From contig NZ_CP121464.1 in NCBI RefSeq assembly GCF_029690045.1, positions 558,001-622,000 of the forward strand: a DNA stretch of 64,000 bases. Reading direction: 5' to 3'. This DNA comes from Janthinobacterium rivuli. GTDB lineage: Bacteria > Pseudomonadota > Gammaproteobacteria > Burkholderiales > Burkholderiaceae_D. Position numbers and translations under genes: made by a program. The notes under the pieces were generated by a model. It saw only the letters and a program-made list of their open reading frames with translations, made no database searches and was not told the DNA's origin. Of this stretch, positions 49,929 through 59,084 are shown piece by piece. Numbering within the stretch: the first letter of the stretch is position 1; the number at the start of each line of letters is the position of its first letter.

Positions 49929-51524
49929 ATGACACAAGGACGTTACACTAAGGGAAGGCCTGCATTGATGGGCCTGGAGACGGCTCACTCATTAGAATCA
50001 TTGACTCAATATCGAGAATCGATGGCAAATCGCGAAACATTAGGATTGATCAAGGGAGCACGCGCGGGCGATGTGGCTTGCCAGCTGGCGTTGGGACGCG
50101 TGTATCTGTTTGGGCAGGGAGTGCCGCAAAGTCTGCCGACCGCCTTGCACTGGCTGGCGCGGGCGGCCCAGGAGGATAGCGCGGAAGCGTGCTTGCTGAT
50201 CGGCACGCACGTGCCGTTCGAAGTGGCGCAACCGTCGGCCAAGGTGCTGATCCCGTATTACGCGCAGGCATTCGACGCGGGCCTGGTGCAGGCGGGGCTG
50301 GTGCTGGCGCAGCTGGTGCTGGGCAATGCCGCCAGCCACAGTGAAGCCTTGCGCGCCAAGGCGCGCGTGGCACTGGACGCCGCCGTGTGCGCCGGCTTGC
50401 CCGATGCGCAATGGTTGTTATCCATGCAAGAGGGATCGTCCGCAGCCTGTGGGCCGGACACCCGCGCCGCTGGTGAGAAAGCCATCGATGGCGACGCGCC
50501 GCTGCATGCCTGGCTGGAGCAGGCATGGAGCCAGGGCAACCATGCGGGCTTCCTGTCGCAAGGCTTGCCGCTGGCGCGCGAGCTGTTGCAGCGCCAGGCG
50601 GCCGCCGGGGCGCGCACGATCACCCTCGACGCGCAGCAGGTGCTATTGCTGTCGCGTTGCGCCCAGGCCCTGGCGCCTGGCGGCGATGCCGAGGGCTGGC
50701 AGTGTTGCGAGCTGGCCGCGCATGGCGGCGACCGTACGGCGCAGCTGGAGCTGGGGCTTGGCTATGCGCGCATGGATGCGCATGGCCAGCGGTTGGCCAC
50801 GCGTAACGGCGCGGCCAATTTCAAGCGGGCCGTGCGCTGGCTGACGCAGGCTGGCGAGCAGGGGCTGGCCGAAGCCTGGTTCGTGCTGTCGCGCATCTAC
50901 ACGAAACCGGAATTTTCCCAGCGCAATGTGGTCGAAGCCCATTCCTGCCTGGAGCGTGCCGCCGACCTGGGGCATGGTCCGGCCCAGCTCGAGTGCGGCA
51001 TGCATGCCTGGCGCAATCGCCGCGACGGCGTCAACAACGATGTGCGGGCCGCGTACTGGCTGCTGCAGGCGCAGGCGCAAGGCAGCCGTGAAGCGGAGGC
51101 GGCGCTGGCAAAGATCGCGCCGCAAGGCGAACCGGGCGACTGGGGCCAGTGCGCCGCCTTGCACGCCGATGCGCATTTGCGGCAACTGGGCCAGAGCCAC
51201 CCCCTGCTGGCGGCACGCCTGGCATTGGCGCGCTGCTTTCATCTGTCGCGTGCCGAGGCGCTGCTGCTCGATATCCATGCGGCCGACCAGGGGCATTGTC
51301 TGTTGATCGATATCAGCGCCACGCATGGGCGCGGCAAGCGGCGCCTGGTGCTGATCCGCACGGCGCAGGAGCGCCAGCTGCTCGATCAGGCGGTGCGTTT
51401 GTTCGAGCGCGTCGATTGCGGCGTGGCGGGGCCGGAAGGCAATTACCGGCAGCGCCTGTACCGCCTGAAGTGCTACCTGGCGGAACTTGATGTCGCGCAG
51501 GAACAGCAGTTCCTGGTGGCATGA
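49929..51524 (+). CDS. Sel1-repeat protein with unassigned C-terminal domain
   Basis: 531-aa protein built mostly of Sel1/TPR-type helical repeats: ACQLALGRVYLFGQGVPQSLPTALHWLARAA (about 51-81), TAQLELGLGYARM, AEAWFVLSRIYTKPEFSQRNVVEAHSCLERAADLGHGPAQLECGMHAW, and NDVRAAYWLLQAQAQGSREAEAALAKI. Such repeats bind proteins. The last 100 residues (ARCFHLSRAEALLLDIHAADQGHCLLIDI...KRRLVLIRTAQERQLLDQAVRLFERVDCG) form a separate domain I do not recognise. ATG 49929 has no clear Shine-Dalgarno; ATG 49968 is an alternative. No signal peptide is obvious, so it may be cytosolic. Confidence 0.75.
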   Translation: MTQGRYTKGRPALMGLETAHSLESLTQYRESMANRETLGLIKGARAGDVACQLALGRVYLFGQGVPQSLPTALHWLARAAQEDSAEACLLIGTHVPFEVAQPSAKVLIPYYAQAFDAGLVQAGLVLAQLVLGNAASHSEALRAKARVALDAAVCAGLPDAQWLLSMQEGSSAACGPDTRAAGEKAIDGDAPLHAWLEQAWSQGNHAGFLSQGLPLARELLQRQAAAGARTITLDAQQVLLLSRCAQALAPGGDAEGWQCCELAAHGGDRTAQLELGLGYARMDAHGQRLATRNGAANFKRAVRWLTQAGEQGLAEAWFVLSRIYTKPEFSQRNVVEAHSCLERAADLGHGPAQLECGMHAWRNRRDGVNNDVRAAYWLLQAQAQGSREAEAALAKIAPQGEPGDWGQCAALHADAHLRQLGQSHPLLAARLALARCFHLSRAEALLLDIHAADQGHCLLIDISATHGRGKRRLVLIRTAQERQLLDQAVRLFERVDCGVAGPEGNYRQRLYRLKCYLAELDVAQEQQFLVA

Positions 51525-51535
51525 TGCAGCGCTGA

Positions 51536-52399
51536 TTACAGTTCGATCGTGCCTTCGAACACGGTCACGGCCGGACCCGTCATCAGGACGGGCTGGCCGG
51601 GGCCTTGCCAGGCGATCGACAGTTCGCCGCCGCGCGCGCTGATGCGCACGGGGGAGTCGAGCAAGCCGCGCAGGATGCCGGCCACGGCGGCGGCGCAGGC
51701 GCCCGTGCCGCACGCCAGGGTTTCGCCCGCGCCCCGTTCAAACACGCGCAGTTTCACGTGCTGGCGGTCGACGACCTGCATGTAGCCGGCGTTGACCCTG
51801 CGGGGAAAGCGCGGATGGTGCTCGATGCGCGGGCCCGTCACTTCCAGGTCTTGCGCATCGACATCGTCGACCACTTGCACGGCGTGCGGGTTGCCCATCG
51901 AGACGACGGACACCAGCACGGGAGAGGGTTGGTCCGGCAAGGCCAGGTCCAGCGGCCAGACAGTGTCGTTGCCTTGCGCTACACCGTCCAGGCCGTTGGC
52001 ATCGAAGGGCACCAGCGCGGGTTCGAGCACGGGCGCGCCCATGTCGACCGTGATGCTGCCGTCAAGTTCCAGGCGCGGCGCGATGATGCCGGCCATGGTT
52101 TCCACGCGGATGCTGTCCTTGGTCGATAGCCCCTTTTCGCTGACGAACTTGACGAAGGCGCGCGCGCCGTTGCCGCATTGCTCGACTTCGCCGCCATCGT
52201 TGTTATAGATGCGGTAGCGGAAGTCGCAGCCGGGCAGGCGCGGCTTTTCCACGACGAGGATCTGGTCGGCGCCGATGCCGAAACGGCGGTCGGCCAGGCG
52301 CTGCCACTGGGCCGGCGTGAAGTCGATCTCTTGATGGATGGCGTCGATGACGATGAAGTCATTGCCGGCGCCATGCATTTTGGTAAAGTGGAGTTTCAT
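51536..52399 (-). CDS. dapF: Diaminopimelate epimerase
   Basis: Converts LL- to meso-diaminopimelate in the lysine and peptidoglycan pathway (287 aa). N-terminal [13 protein letters not shown], the first catalytic Cys in [17 protein letters not shown] and the second in [14 protein letters not shown] are both present. Preferred start ATG 52399; a GTG at 52414 would add five residues. It lies 11 nt after the acyltransferase gene 52411..53286, so the three are one operon. Confidence 0.95.
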   Translation of the reverse strand: MKLHFTKMHGAGNDFIVIDAIHQEIDFTPAQWQRLADRRFGIGADQILVVEKPRLPGCDFRYRIYNNDGGEVEQCGNGARAFVKFVSEKGLSTKDSIRVETMAGIIAPRLELDGSITVDMGAPVLEPALVPFDANGLDGVAQGNDTVWPLDLALPDQPSPVLVSVVSMGNPHAVQVVDDVDAQDLEVTGPRIEHHPRFPRRVNAGYMQVVDRQHVKLRVFERGAGETLACGTGACAAAVAGILRGLLDSPVRISARGGELSIAWQGPGQPVLMTGPAVTVFEGTIEL

Positions 52400-52410
52400 G
52401 GTCTGCCGTA

Positions 52411-53286
52411 TCACTTGTGCTGGTTATAGAACGATGCTTCGCCTTCCGGACGCGTCTTGAAGCGTTTATGCGTCCAGAAATACTCGGCCGGCGCTTCGCG
52501 CACGCGCTCTTCGATGAATTCGTTCATGCGGCGCGTGGCGGCCGTGATGTCGTCGCCCGGATAATCGTCCCAGGCAGGATAGTAGGTCACTTGCCAGCCC
52601 TGGTAATTGGGCAGGAAGGTGGCGATGACGGGAATGACTTGCGCTTTGGCGGCCAGCGCCAGGCGCGCCGTGGCCGTCAGGGTGGCGGCGGGCACGCCGA
52701 AGAAGGGCACGAATTCCGCATCCTTTTCGCCGAAATCCATGTCCGGCAGCATGAAATATGGCAAGCCGTCGCGCAGTGCGCGCAGAATCGTCTTGATGCC
52801 GTCCTGGCGCGTAAACAGCTTGGGCGGCTTGAAGCGCGAACGGCCGTTGCGCAAGGCCTGGTCGAAGGCCGCGTTCTTTTGCTGCACATACATCGACGAG
52901 GCGGAGATCTCCATGGCGGTGGCGGCGCCAGCCACGTCGAGGCAGACGAAATGCGGGCACAGCAGGATGGTCGGCTTGGCCGCGATCTGCTGGCCCGGGA
53001 AGGCGGGTACCTTTTTGATCAGGCGGTTCAGGCGCGCTTCCGACGACCACCACAGGATGCTGCGTTCCCACACGCTGCGCGAATACGCCTGGAAATGCTG
53101 GCGCGCCAGGGCCACGCGTTGTTTTTCCGTCAGTTCCGGCATGCACAGGCGCAGATTCGTCAGGGCAATCTTGCGCCGCGCGGGCATGGCGATGAACAGC
53201 AGGCTGCCGACGGCCACGCCGAAACGGCCGAGGATGGGTAAAGGCAGCCAGTGCAGCAGCCACATGAAAGCGATCAGCAGTCTCAT
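52411..53286 (-). CDS. LpxL/HtrB-family lipid A acyltransferase
   Basis: Inner-membrane acyltransferase (291 aa) adding a secondary acyl chain to lipid A or a related lipid. An N-terminal membrane helix (about 3-30) is followed by the catalytic HxxxxD motif (His-Phe-Val-Cys-Leu-Asp, about residues 112-117) and [42 protein letters not shown], typical of LpxL/LpxM/HtrB. The exact acyl-chain position is not given by the sequence. It overlaps the next upstream gene by 4 nt (ATGA). Confidence 0.88.
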   Translation of the reverse strand: MRLLIAFMWLLHWLPLPILGRFGVAVGSLLFIAMPARRKIALTNLRLCMPELTEKQRVALARQHFQAYSRSVWERSILWWSSEARLNRLIKKVPAFPGQQIAAKPTILLCPHFVCLDVAGAATAMEISASSMYVQQKNAAFDQALRNGRSRFKPPKLFTRQDGIKTILRALRDGLPYFMLPDMDFGEKDAEFVPFFGVPAATLTATARLALAAKAQVIPVIATFLPNYQGWQVTYYPAWDDYPGDDITAATRRMNEFIEERVREAPAEYFWTHKRFKTRPEGEASFYNQHK

Positions 53287-54152
53287 GCCTGCTCCCCGGC
53301 GGCGTCGGGCGTGGCGGGCGTGGGCGGCGGCGCGCCGCGCGGTACTTTATAGCGGTTGTAGCTCCACAGGTATTGCGCCGGGCTGCGCGCGATCAATTGC
53401 TCCATGGCCGCGTTGATCGTGCGCGCCTGCTCGGCCGAAGTGCTGTCCAGCGACTCGGTGAAGGGCACGAAATGCACGACATAGCCGCGTCCGCCCGGCA
53501 GGCGTTCCGCGTAAGTGATGATGACTTCGGCGCCGCCCATCTGCGCCAGCTTGGCCGGCAGGGTCATGGTGTAGGCGGGGCGGCCGAAGAAATCGGCCCA
53601 CACGCCTTCGCCCTCTTGTGGCACCTGGTCGGGCAGCAGGCCGATGGGCTGGCCTTTTTTCAGGCATTTGGCGAAGATGCGCACGCCCGACATATTGGCC
53701 GGCGCCAGCATCAGGTTTTCGCGCGCGCGGGCTCCTTCGATCAGCGGTTTCAAGGCGGCGCGCTTGGGCGGACGGTACATCACGGTCAGCGGCGTGCGCA
53801 GCGCGATCTGTTGCGCGACGATTTCAAAGCAGCCCAGGTGCGGCGTCAGGAAGACGATGCCGCGGCCGTGTTGCAGCGCCTTTTCCACCAGTTCCCAGTT
53901 TTCCACCGTCGCATGGCGCGCCACGCGTTCGGCCGGCGCGCACCAGATGAAGGGCAATTCCAGCACGCTCTTGCCCGCTTCGGCCACGGCCGTGTGCAAG
54001 TGTTGCGAAAACCCCGCACCTTGCATGTTCTCGCGCATGCGGCGGCGGTAGGACGGGGAAATGGCGTAAATCACCCAGCCGAGCGCAGCGCCCAGGGCAT
54101 GCAGGACGGGCAGGGGAAAGATGGACAGGAAGCGGAAAATTGGGACTAACAT
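53283..54152 (-). CDS. Second LpxL/HtrB-family lysophospholipid acyltransferase
   Basis: Paralogous acyltransferase (289 aa) with membrane segment (about 3-30), catalytic HxxxxE (His-Leu-Gly-Cys-Phe-Glu), VMYRPPKRAALKPLIEGARARE, LPDQVPQEGEGVWADFFGRPAYTMTLPAKLA, and an Ala/Pro-rich C-terminus. The frame extends to 54191, but ATG 54152 gives the natural N-terminus. Two adjacent acyltransferases probably make the two secondary acylations of lipid A; which acts first is unknown. Confidence 0.86.
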   Translation of the reverse strand: MLVPIFRFLSIFPLPVLHALGAALGWVIYAISPSYRRRMRENMQGAGFSQHLHTAVAEAGKSVLELPFIWCAPAERVARHATVENWELVEKALQHGRGIVFLTPHLGCFEIVAQQIALRTPLTVMYRPPKRAALKPLIEGARARENLMLAPANMSGVRIFAKCLKKGQPIGLLPDQVPQEGEGVWADFFGRPAYTMTLPAKLAQMGGAEVIITYAERLPGGRGYVVHFVPFTESLDSTSAEQARTINAAMEQLIARSPAQYLWSYNRYKVPRGAPPPTPATPDAAGEQA

Positions 54153-54241
54153 GTATAAGCTGTTTCCAGGAATGGCGTGTTGCCGTGCCAAAATTTTTTA
54201 AGAAGCGTAAAATACCACGTATGCAGTAACCGCTGAGTTAA

Positions 54242-54309
54242 TAGACAACTTGCGAAGCGGAATATAAATATCGCTAAAGCGTCGCAGGCAAAATCCTCTT
54301 TACTGCGAC
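54242..54309 (+). promoter_or_regulatory. Candidate metK promoter and 5' hairpin
   Basis: TAGACA (54242-54247), 15 nt, TATAAA (54263-54268) is a plausible promoter. Just after its expected start lies a hairpin GTCGCAG (54281-54287) with CTGCGAC (54303-54309), 7 bp perfect with a 15-nt loop, ending 31 nt before the metK ATG. It matches none of the SAM riboswitch classes I can recall. Confidence 0.35.
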
Positions 54310-54340
54310 AGAACATTCACATAGTAAACAGGAGCTTGCA

Positions 54341-55507
54341 ATGTCAAACGACTATCTCTTCACTTCCGAATCCGTCTCGGAAGGCCATCCCGACAAGGTT
54401 GCCGATCAAATTTCCGACGCCATCCTTGACGCCATCCTGACCCAGGATCCAGCCGCCCGCGTGGCTGCCGAAACCCTGTGCAACACCGGTCTGGTGGTGC
54501 TGGCTGGCGAGATCACCACGCACGCCAATGTGGATTATATTCAAGTTGCGCGCGAAACCATCAAACGCATCGGTTACGACAACACGGAATACGGCATCGA
54601 CTACAAGGGTTGCGCCGTGCTGGTGGCCTACGACAAGCAGTCGCCGGACATCGCGCAAGGCGTCGATGAAGGTGCGGGGATTGACCTGGATCAAGGCGCT
54701 GGCGATCAGGGCCTGATGTTCGGCTACGCCTGCGATGAAACGGCCGAGCTGATGCCCGCCGCCATCCACTACGCGCACCGCTTGGTCGAGCGCCAGTCGC
54801 AACTGCGCAAGGATGGCCGTCTGCCATGGCTGCGTCCGGATGCGAAATCGCAAGTGACCCTGCGCTACGTCGATGGCCGCCCCGTCGGCGTGCACACGGT
54901 GGTGCTGTCGACCCAGCATGCGCCGGAAATCTCGCACAAGCAGATCGAAGAAGCCGTCATCGAGGAAATCATCAAGCCGATCCTGCCGCGCGAATGGCTG
55001 ACCGACACGAAATTCCTCGTCAACCCGACGGGCCGTTTCGTCATCGGCGGTCCGCAAGGCGATTGCGGCTTGACCGGCCGCAAGATCATCGTCGACACCT
55101 ACGGTGGCGCAGCCCCGCACGGCGGCGGCGCGTTCTCGGGCAAGGATCCATCGAAAGTCGACCGTTCGGCAGCCTACGCGGCCCGTTACGTGGCGAAAAA
55201 CATCGTCGCGGCCGGCCTGGCGCGCCAATGCCAGGTGCAGGTCAGCTACGCCATCGGCGTGGCCAAGCCGATCAACATCACCGTCTACACGGAAGGCACG
55301 GGCGTGATTCCCGACGCGGAAATCGCCAAGCTGGTGCTGGCGCACTTTGATTTGCGTCCAAAAGGCATCGTGCAAATGCTCGACCTGCTGCGCCCGATCT
55401 ACCAGAAGAGCGCCGCCTACGGCCACTTCGGCCGCGAAGAGCCGGAATTCACGTGGGAACGCACGGACAAGGTCGCCCTGCTGCGCGACGCCGCCGGCCT
55501 GAAGTAA
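54341..55507 (+). CDS. metK: S-adenosylmethionine synthetase
   Basis: Makes S-adenosylmethionine from methionine and ATP (388 aa, typical length). The N-terminus ([28 protein letters not shown]) carries the ATP/metal-binding His-Pro-Asp-Lys. The flexible loop ([22 protein letters not shown]) and [23 protein letters not shown] are intact. CAGGAG precedes the ATG. Downstream is an SAH riboswitch and ahcY, so the methyl-cycle genes lie together. Confidence 0.97.
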   Translation: MSNDYLFTSESVSEGHPDKVADQISDAILDAILTQDPAARVAAETLCNTGLVVLAGEITTHANVDYIQVARETIKRIGYDNTEYGIDYKGCAVLVAYDKQSPDIAQGVDEGAGIDLDQGAGDQGLMFGYACDETAELMPAAIHYAHRLVERQSQLRKDGRLPWLRPDAKSQVTLRYVDGRPVGVHTVVLSTQHAPEISHKQIEEAVIEEIIKPILPREWLTDTKFLVNPTGRFVIGGPQGDCGLTGRKIIVDTYGGAAPHGGGAFSGKDPSKVDRSAAYAARYVAKNIVAAGLARQCQVQVSYAIGVAKPINITVYTEGTGVIPDAEIAKLVLAHFDLRPKGIVQMLDLLRPIYQKSAAYGHFGREEPEFTWERTDKVALLRDAAGLK

Positions 55508-55525
55508 TCTAGTCCAACTCGCAAG

Positions 55526-55562
55526 AAAAGCGTCCCGGCCTCTGGCCGCGGGCGCTTTTTTT
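55526..55562 (+). terminator. Intrinsic terminator of metK
   Basis: AAAAGCG-T-CCCGGCC pairs with GGCC-GCGGG-CGCTTTT (internal mismatches), followed by TTTTTTTAT. It lies 20-60 nt past the metK stop and separates metK from the riboswitch-led ahcY unit. Confidence 0.8.
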
Positions 55563-55632
55563 ATGTGTTGTTACATGGCAATAAATGGCGAACAAACTGG
55601 CGCGCCGGCCTTGCCAATGTTAAAATCCACAG

Positions 55633-55697
55633 TCCGAGGAGCGTTGCGACGAAGAAATTCGCCAGGCTCGGAATATCCTGCAACTGCGCTCACGTAC
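55633..55697 (+). promoter_or_regulatory. S-adenosylhomocysteine (SAH) riboswitch of ahcY
   Basis: The leader matches the SAH riboswitch pattern: CCGAGGAGCGTTGCGAC, a short hairpin, CAGGCTCGG, then GCAACTGCGCTCACG. Complementary pairs are visible: CCGAG (55634-55638) with CTCGG (55667-55671), GAGCG with CGCTC, and GTTGC with GCAAC, as in the pseudoknot. SAH riboswitches are known upstream of ahcY in beta- and gammaproteobacteria; SAH binding turns expression on so the toxic SAH is hydrolysed. The AAGGAGGG for ahcY is about 14 nt downstream. Confidence 0.93.
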
Positions 55698-55722
55698 CTT
55701 TTTCAACTGAAAGGAGGGCGTG

Positions 55723-57147
55723 ATGAACGCCGTACTCAAATCGCAACACGACTACACCATCGCCGATATCACCTTGGCCGCATGGGGCGACAAAGAAATC
55801 AAGATTGCTGAAACGGAAATGCCTGGCCTGATGGCCATCCGCGAAGAATTCGCGGCAGCGCAGCCTTTGAAAGGCGCGCGCATCACCGGTTCCATCCACA
55901 TGACCATCCAGACCGCCGTGCTGATCCAGACCCTGGAAGCACTGGGCGCGCAAGTGCGTTGGGCATCGTGCAACATTTACTCCACGCAAGATCACGCTGC
56001 CGCCGCCATCGCCGCCGCCGGCACGCCTGTGTTCGCCATCAAGGGCGAGTCGCTGGATGACTACTGGGAATACACGCACCGCATTTTCGAATGGCCTAGC
56101 GTGGACGGCAAGGCTGTCTACTCGAACATGATCCTCGACGATGGCGGCGATGCCACCCTGCTGCTGCACCTGGGCGTGCGCGCGGAAACCGATCTGTCGG
56201 TGCTGGCGAATCCCGGTTCGGAAGAAGAAATCTGCATGTTCAACTCGATCAAGCGTCATCTGCTGGCCGACCCGACCTGGTACTCGAAGCGTCTGCCGGA
56301 AATTCTCGGCGTGACGGAAGAAACCACCACCGGCGTGCACCGTTTGTATCAAATGCACAAGGAAGGCAAGCTGGCTTTCCCTGCGATCAACGTGAACGAT
56401 TCCGTCACGAAATCGAAATTCGACAACCTGTATGGCTGCCGCGAGTCCCTGGTCGACGGCATCAAGCGCGCCACCGACGTGATGATCGCCGGCAAAGTGG
56501 CCGTCATCGCCGGTTACGGTGACGTCGGCAAAGGTTCGGCCCAGGCCATGCGCGCCCTGTCGGCGCAAGTGTGGGTGACGGAAGTCGATCCGATCTGCGC
56601 ACTGCAGGCGGCGATGGAAGGCTACCGCGTCGTGACCATGGATTACGCCTGCGAACACGGCGACATCTTTGTCACCTGCACCGGCAACTACCACATCCTG
56701 ACGCACGATCACCTGACGCGCATGAAAGACCAGGCCATCGTCTGCAACATTGGTCACTTTGACAATGAAATCGACGTTGCTTCGTTGAAGCAATACGAGT
56801 GGGAAAACATCAAGCCGCAAGTCGACCACATCATCTTCCCGTCTGGCCGCCGCATCATCCTGCTGGCCGAAGGCCGTTTGGTCAACCTCGGTTGCGGCAC
56901 GGGCCACCCGTCGTACGTGATGAGCTCGTCGTTCGCCAACCAGACGATCGCCCAGATCGAGCTGTACGCGAACACGGCCAACTACCCGGTCGGCGTGTAC
57001 ACCCTGCCAAAACACCTGGACGAAAAAGTCGCCCGTTTGCAACTCAAAAAGTTGAATGCGCAGCTGACGGAACTGACGCAAGAGCAAGCCGACTACATCG
57101 GCGTGCGTCAAGAAGGCCCTTATAAGCCAGAGCACTACCGCTATTAA
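55723..57147 (+). CDS. ahcY: Adenosylhomocysteinase
   Basis: Hydrolyses S-adenosylhomocysteine to adenosine and homocysteine with a tightly bound NAD (474 aa). Family motifs: [52 protein letters not shown], the NAD-binding [21 protein letters not shown], and C-terminal [46 protein letters not shown] 55723 follows AAGGAGGG; a GTG at 55720 overlaps it but is too close to the Shine-Dalgarno. Controlled by the SAH riboswitch. Confidence 0.97.
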   Translation: MNAVLKSQHDYTIADITLAAWGDKEIKIAETEMPGLMAIREEFAAAQPLKGARITGSIHMTIQTAVLIQTLEALGAQVRWASCNIYSTQDHAAAAIAAAGTPVFAIKGESLDDYWEYTHRIFEWPSVDGKAVYSNMILDDGGDATLLLHLGVRAETDLSVLANPGSEEEICMFNSIKRHLLADPTWYSKRLPEILGVTEETTTGVHRLYQMHKEGKLAFPAINVNDSVTKSKFDNLYGCRESLVDGIKRATDVMIAGKVAVIAGYGDVGKGSAQAMRALSAQVWVTEVDPICALQAAMEGYRVVTMDYACEHGDIFVTCTGNYHILTHDHLTRMKDQAIVCNIGHFDNEIDVASLKQYEWENIKPQVDHIIFPSGRRIILLAEGRLVNLGCGTGHPSYVMSSSFANQTIAQIELYANTANYPVGVYTLPKHLDEKVARLQLKKLNAQLTELTQEQADYIGVRQEGPYKPEHYRY

Positions 57148-57151
57148 GATG

Positions 57152-57250
57152 GTTGCCTCATGAACCTACTCGCTACGGTTCCTGAGGCAACAAGACTGAT
57201 CGGTGTATCGTTAGAGACAGCCGTTACTGTGCTGTCTCAATATCTTTTTT
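57152..57250 (+). terminator. Two hairpins after ahcY, the second a terminator
   Basis: The first is GTTGCCTCA-T-GAACC pairing with GGTTC-C-TGAGGCAAC (57152-57191), a strong 14-bp stem with one mismatch and no T-run. The second is GAGACAGC with GCTGTCTC (57214-57238), followed shortly by TTTTTT (57245-57250), a plausible terminator. They separate ahcY from the downstream membrane-protein/metF pair. Confidence 0.6.
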
Positions 57251-57264
57251 GACAGGCTAGAGAA

Positions 57265-57621
57265 ATGCGCTTGCTACTGATTTGGTTTATCAATGCGGCA
57301 GCCCTGTTTGCCGTCCCTTACCTGATGCACTCGGTGACGATGAGCAGCGGCTGGACGGCGCTGCTGGCCGCTGCCGTGCTGGGGCTGGTCAATGCGCTGA
57401 TCCGTCCTTTGCTGATCCTGCTGACCCTGCCCGTGACGTTCTTGTCGCTGGGCCTGTTCATTTTGATCATCAACGGCTTCATGTTCTGGCTCGTGGCGCA
57501 GATAATCGATGGCTTCCATGTCGCCAGTTTCTGGTCTGCCGTGGGTGGTGCCATTTTGTACAGCATCATTTCCTGGGCCCTGTCGACCTTACTTTTGAGT
57601 AATGACGATGGAAAAGCATAA
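57265..57621 (+). CDS. Small membrane protein of the 'phage holin family 4' (PF04020) type
   Basis: 118-aa protein with four hydrophobic helices (about 3-22, 30-48, 58-80, 90-112), of the YvlD/PF04020 kind. The family is called 'phage holin family' in databases but is a chromosomal membrane protein of unknown function; there is no phage context here. It overlaps metF by 20 nt, suggesting co-transcription. The ahcY-membrane protein-metF order also occurs in other betaproteobacteria as I recall it. Confidence 0.8.
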   Translation: MRLLLIWFINAAALFAVPYLMHSVTMSSGWTALLAAAVLGLVNALIRPLLILLTLPVTFLSLGLFILIINGFMFWLVAQIIDGFHVASFWSAVGGAILYSIISWALSTLLLSNDDGKA

Positions 57622-58438
57622 TTTCAGTATTGAGTTTTTCCCGCCGAAAACCCCGGAAGGGGCGGAAAAGCTGCGCGCCACGCGTGTCAAATTGTCTGAA
57701 TTGCATCCGAAGTATTTCTCGGTGACCTTTGGCGCCGGCGGTACCACGCAGCAGGGTACGCTGGATACCGTGCGCGAGATCCTGGCGGCCGGCGAACAGG
57801 CCGCACCGCATTTGTCTTGCGTGGGCGGCTCGCGCGAATCGATCCGCGCCGTGCTGGCCGACTTCAAGGCGGCCGGCGTGAAGCGTATCGTGGCCTTGCG
57901 CGGCGATTTGCCGAGCGGCTATGGCGCTTCGGGCGAGTTCCGCTATGCCAACGAGCTGGTGGAATTCATCCGCGCCGAGACGGGCGACCATTTCCATATC
58001 GAAGTGGCCGCCTATCCGGAAGTGCATCCGCAAGCCCGTTCGCCGCAGGACGACCTGAACGCGTTCGCGCGCAAGGTGCAGGCTGGCGCCGATGCGGCCA
58101 TCACCCAGTACTTCTACAATGCCGACGCGTATTTCCAGTTTGTCGAGCAGACGCAGAAGATGGGCATCAACGTGCCCATCGTGGCCGGCATCATGCCGAT
58201 CACGAACTACACGCAGCTGATGCGCTTTTCGGACATGTGCGGCGCGGAAATTCCACGCTGGGTGCGTTTGAAACTGGCCAGCTTCGGCGACGACAGCGCA
58301 TCCATCAAGGCCTTTGGCCTGGACGTGGTGACGGGCTTGTGCGAACGCCTGCTGGAAGGCGGCGCGCCAGGCTTGCATTTCTATAGCATGAACCAGGCGG
58401 CGCCCACGACCGCACTGTGGCAGCGCCTGGTGAAATAA
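57602..58438 (+). CDS. metF: 5,10-methylenetetrahydrofolate reductase
   Basis: FAD enzyme (278 aa) reducing 5,10-methylene-THF to 5-methyl-THF, the methyl donor for homocysteine remethylation. Motifs: FSIEFFPPKTPEGAEKL, FSVTFGAGGTTQ, KRIVALRGDLP, ADAAITQYFYNADAYFQFVE, GIMPITNYTQLMRFSDMCGAEIPRW, and the closing GLHFYSMNQA. The start is ATG 57602 or 57608; either overlaps the upstream gene. Last step-supplier of the methyl cycle whose other enzymes (metK, ahcY) lie upstream. Confidence 0.95.
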   Translation: MTMEKHNFSIEFFPPKTPEGAEKLRATRVKLSELHPKYFSVTFGAGGTTQQGTLDTVREILAAGEQAAPHLSCVGGSRESIRAVLADFKAAGVKRIVALRGDLPSGYGASGEFRYANELVEFIRAETGDHFHIEVAAYPEVHPQARSPQDDLNAFARKVQAGADAAITQYFYNADAYFQFVEQTQKMGINVPIVAGIMPITNYTQLMRFSDMCGAEIPRWVRLKLASFGDDSASIKAFGLDVVTGLCERLLEGGAPGLHFYSMNQAAPTTALWQRLVK

Positions 58439-58452
58439 ACCGTCCTGACTCG

Positions 58453-59052
58453 TCAGAACAGATCGCCCTCGGTCACGATGTGATCGAGGGCGATGTCGTA
58501 TTCGCCGTTGGGAAAGCTGGCCGCCAGGCAGGCATACGCGATGCCGATGGTGCGCGGCCGCGGCGCGGCCGCCAGGGTGCGGTCGTAATAGCCGCCGCCA
58601 TAGCCGAGCCGATAACGTTGCTCATTAAAACCCAGGCAGGGCACCAGCAGGGTGGCGGGCGCCGCACGCAGGCGCAGCTGGGCCGGCACGGCCACGCCCA
58701 TGCCATCCTTGACCATGGGCTCGCCCGGCGTCCAGTCGGAAAATGCCAGCGGCGCATGCTTTTCCAGCACCACCGGCAAGCTTAATTGCACGCCGCGCGC
58801 GGCCAGTTGCGCATAGGCATCGTGCAAGTCCGGCTCGCCGTGCAGGGGCCAGTACACGCCCAGTTCCTCGACGTTTTCCTGCGCGCACCAGTCCAGCAGG
58901 CGCTGCGCGATGGCCGCATCCCACCTTACTCGCGTGGCGACGGGCAGGGCGCGGCGGGTCGCCAGCAAGGCTTTGCGCAAGCCGGCTTTTTCCTGTGGCG
59001 CAATGGGTGGCCGTGCAGCCGGATCGCATGTTATTCTAGGGTCGCTATTCAT
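58453..59052 (-). CDS. 5-formyltetrahydrofolate cyclo-ligase
   Basis: ATP-dependent enzyme (199 aa) returning 5-formyl-THF to 5,10-methenyl-THF, thus feeding the pool that MetF uses. N-terminal KAGLRKALLATRRALP, the signature GYGGGYYDRTLA (about 155-166), PCLGFN and GEYDIALDHIVTEGDLF are present. Converges with metF over 14 nt and is divergent from the lytic transglycosylase gene with only 32 nt between the start codons. Confidence 0.9.
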   Translation of the reverse strand: MNSDPRITCDPAARPPIAPQEKAGLRKALLATRRALPVATRVRWDAAIAQRLLDWCAQENVEELGVYWPLHGEPDLHDAYAQLAARGVQLSLPVVLEKHAPLAFSDWTPGEPMVKDGMGVAVPAQLRLRAAPATLLVPCLGFNEQRYRLGYGGGYYDRTLAAAPRPRTIGIAYACLAASFPNGEYDIALDHIVTEGDLF

Positions 59053-59084
59053 ATCACCATCAAGTTAAGATTGAGAGTCGTACA

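Noticed and set aside
57265..57621. Prophage remnant suggested by the name 'phage holin family'
   Set aside because: PF04020-type proteins are chromosomal membrane proteins; no phage genes surround it and the neighbours are metabolic.
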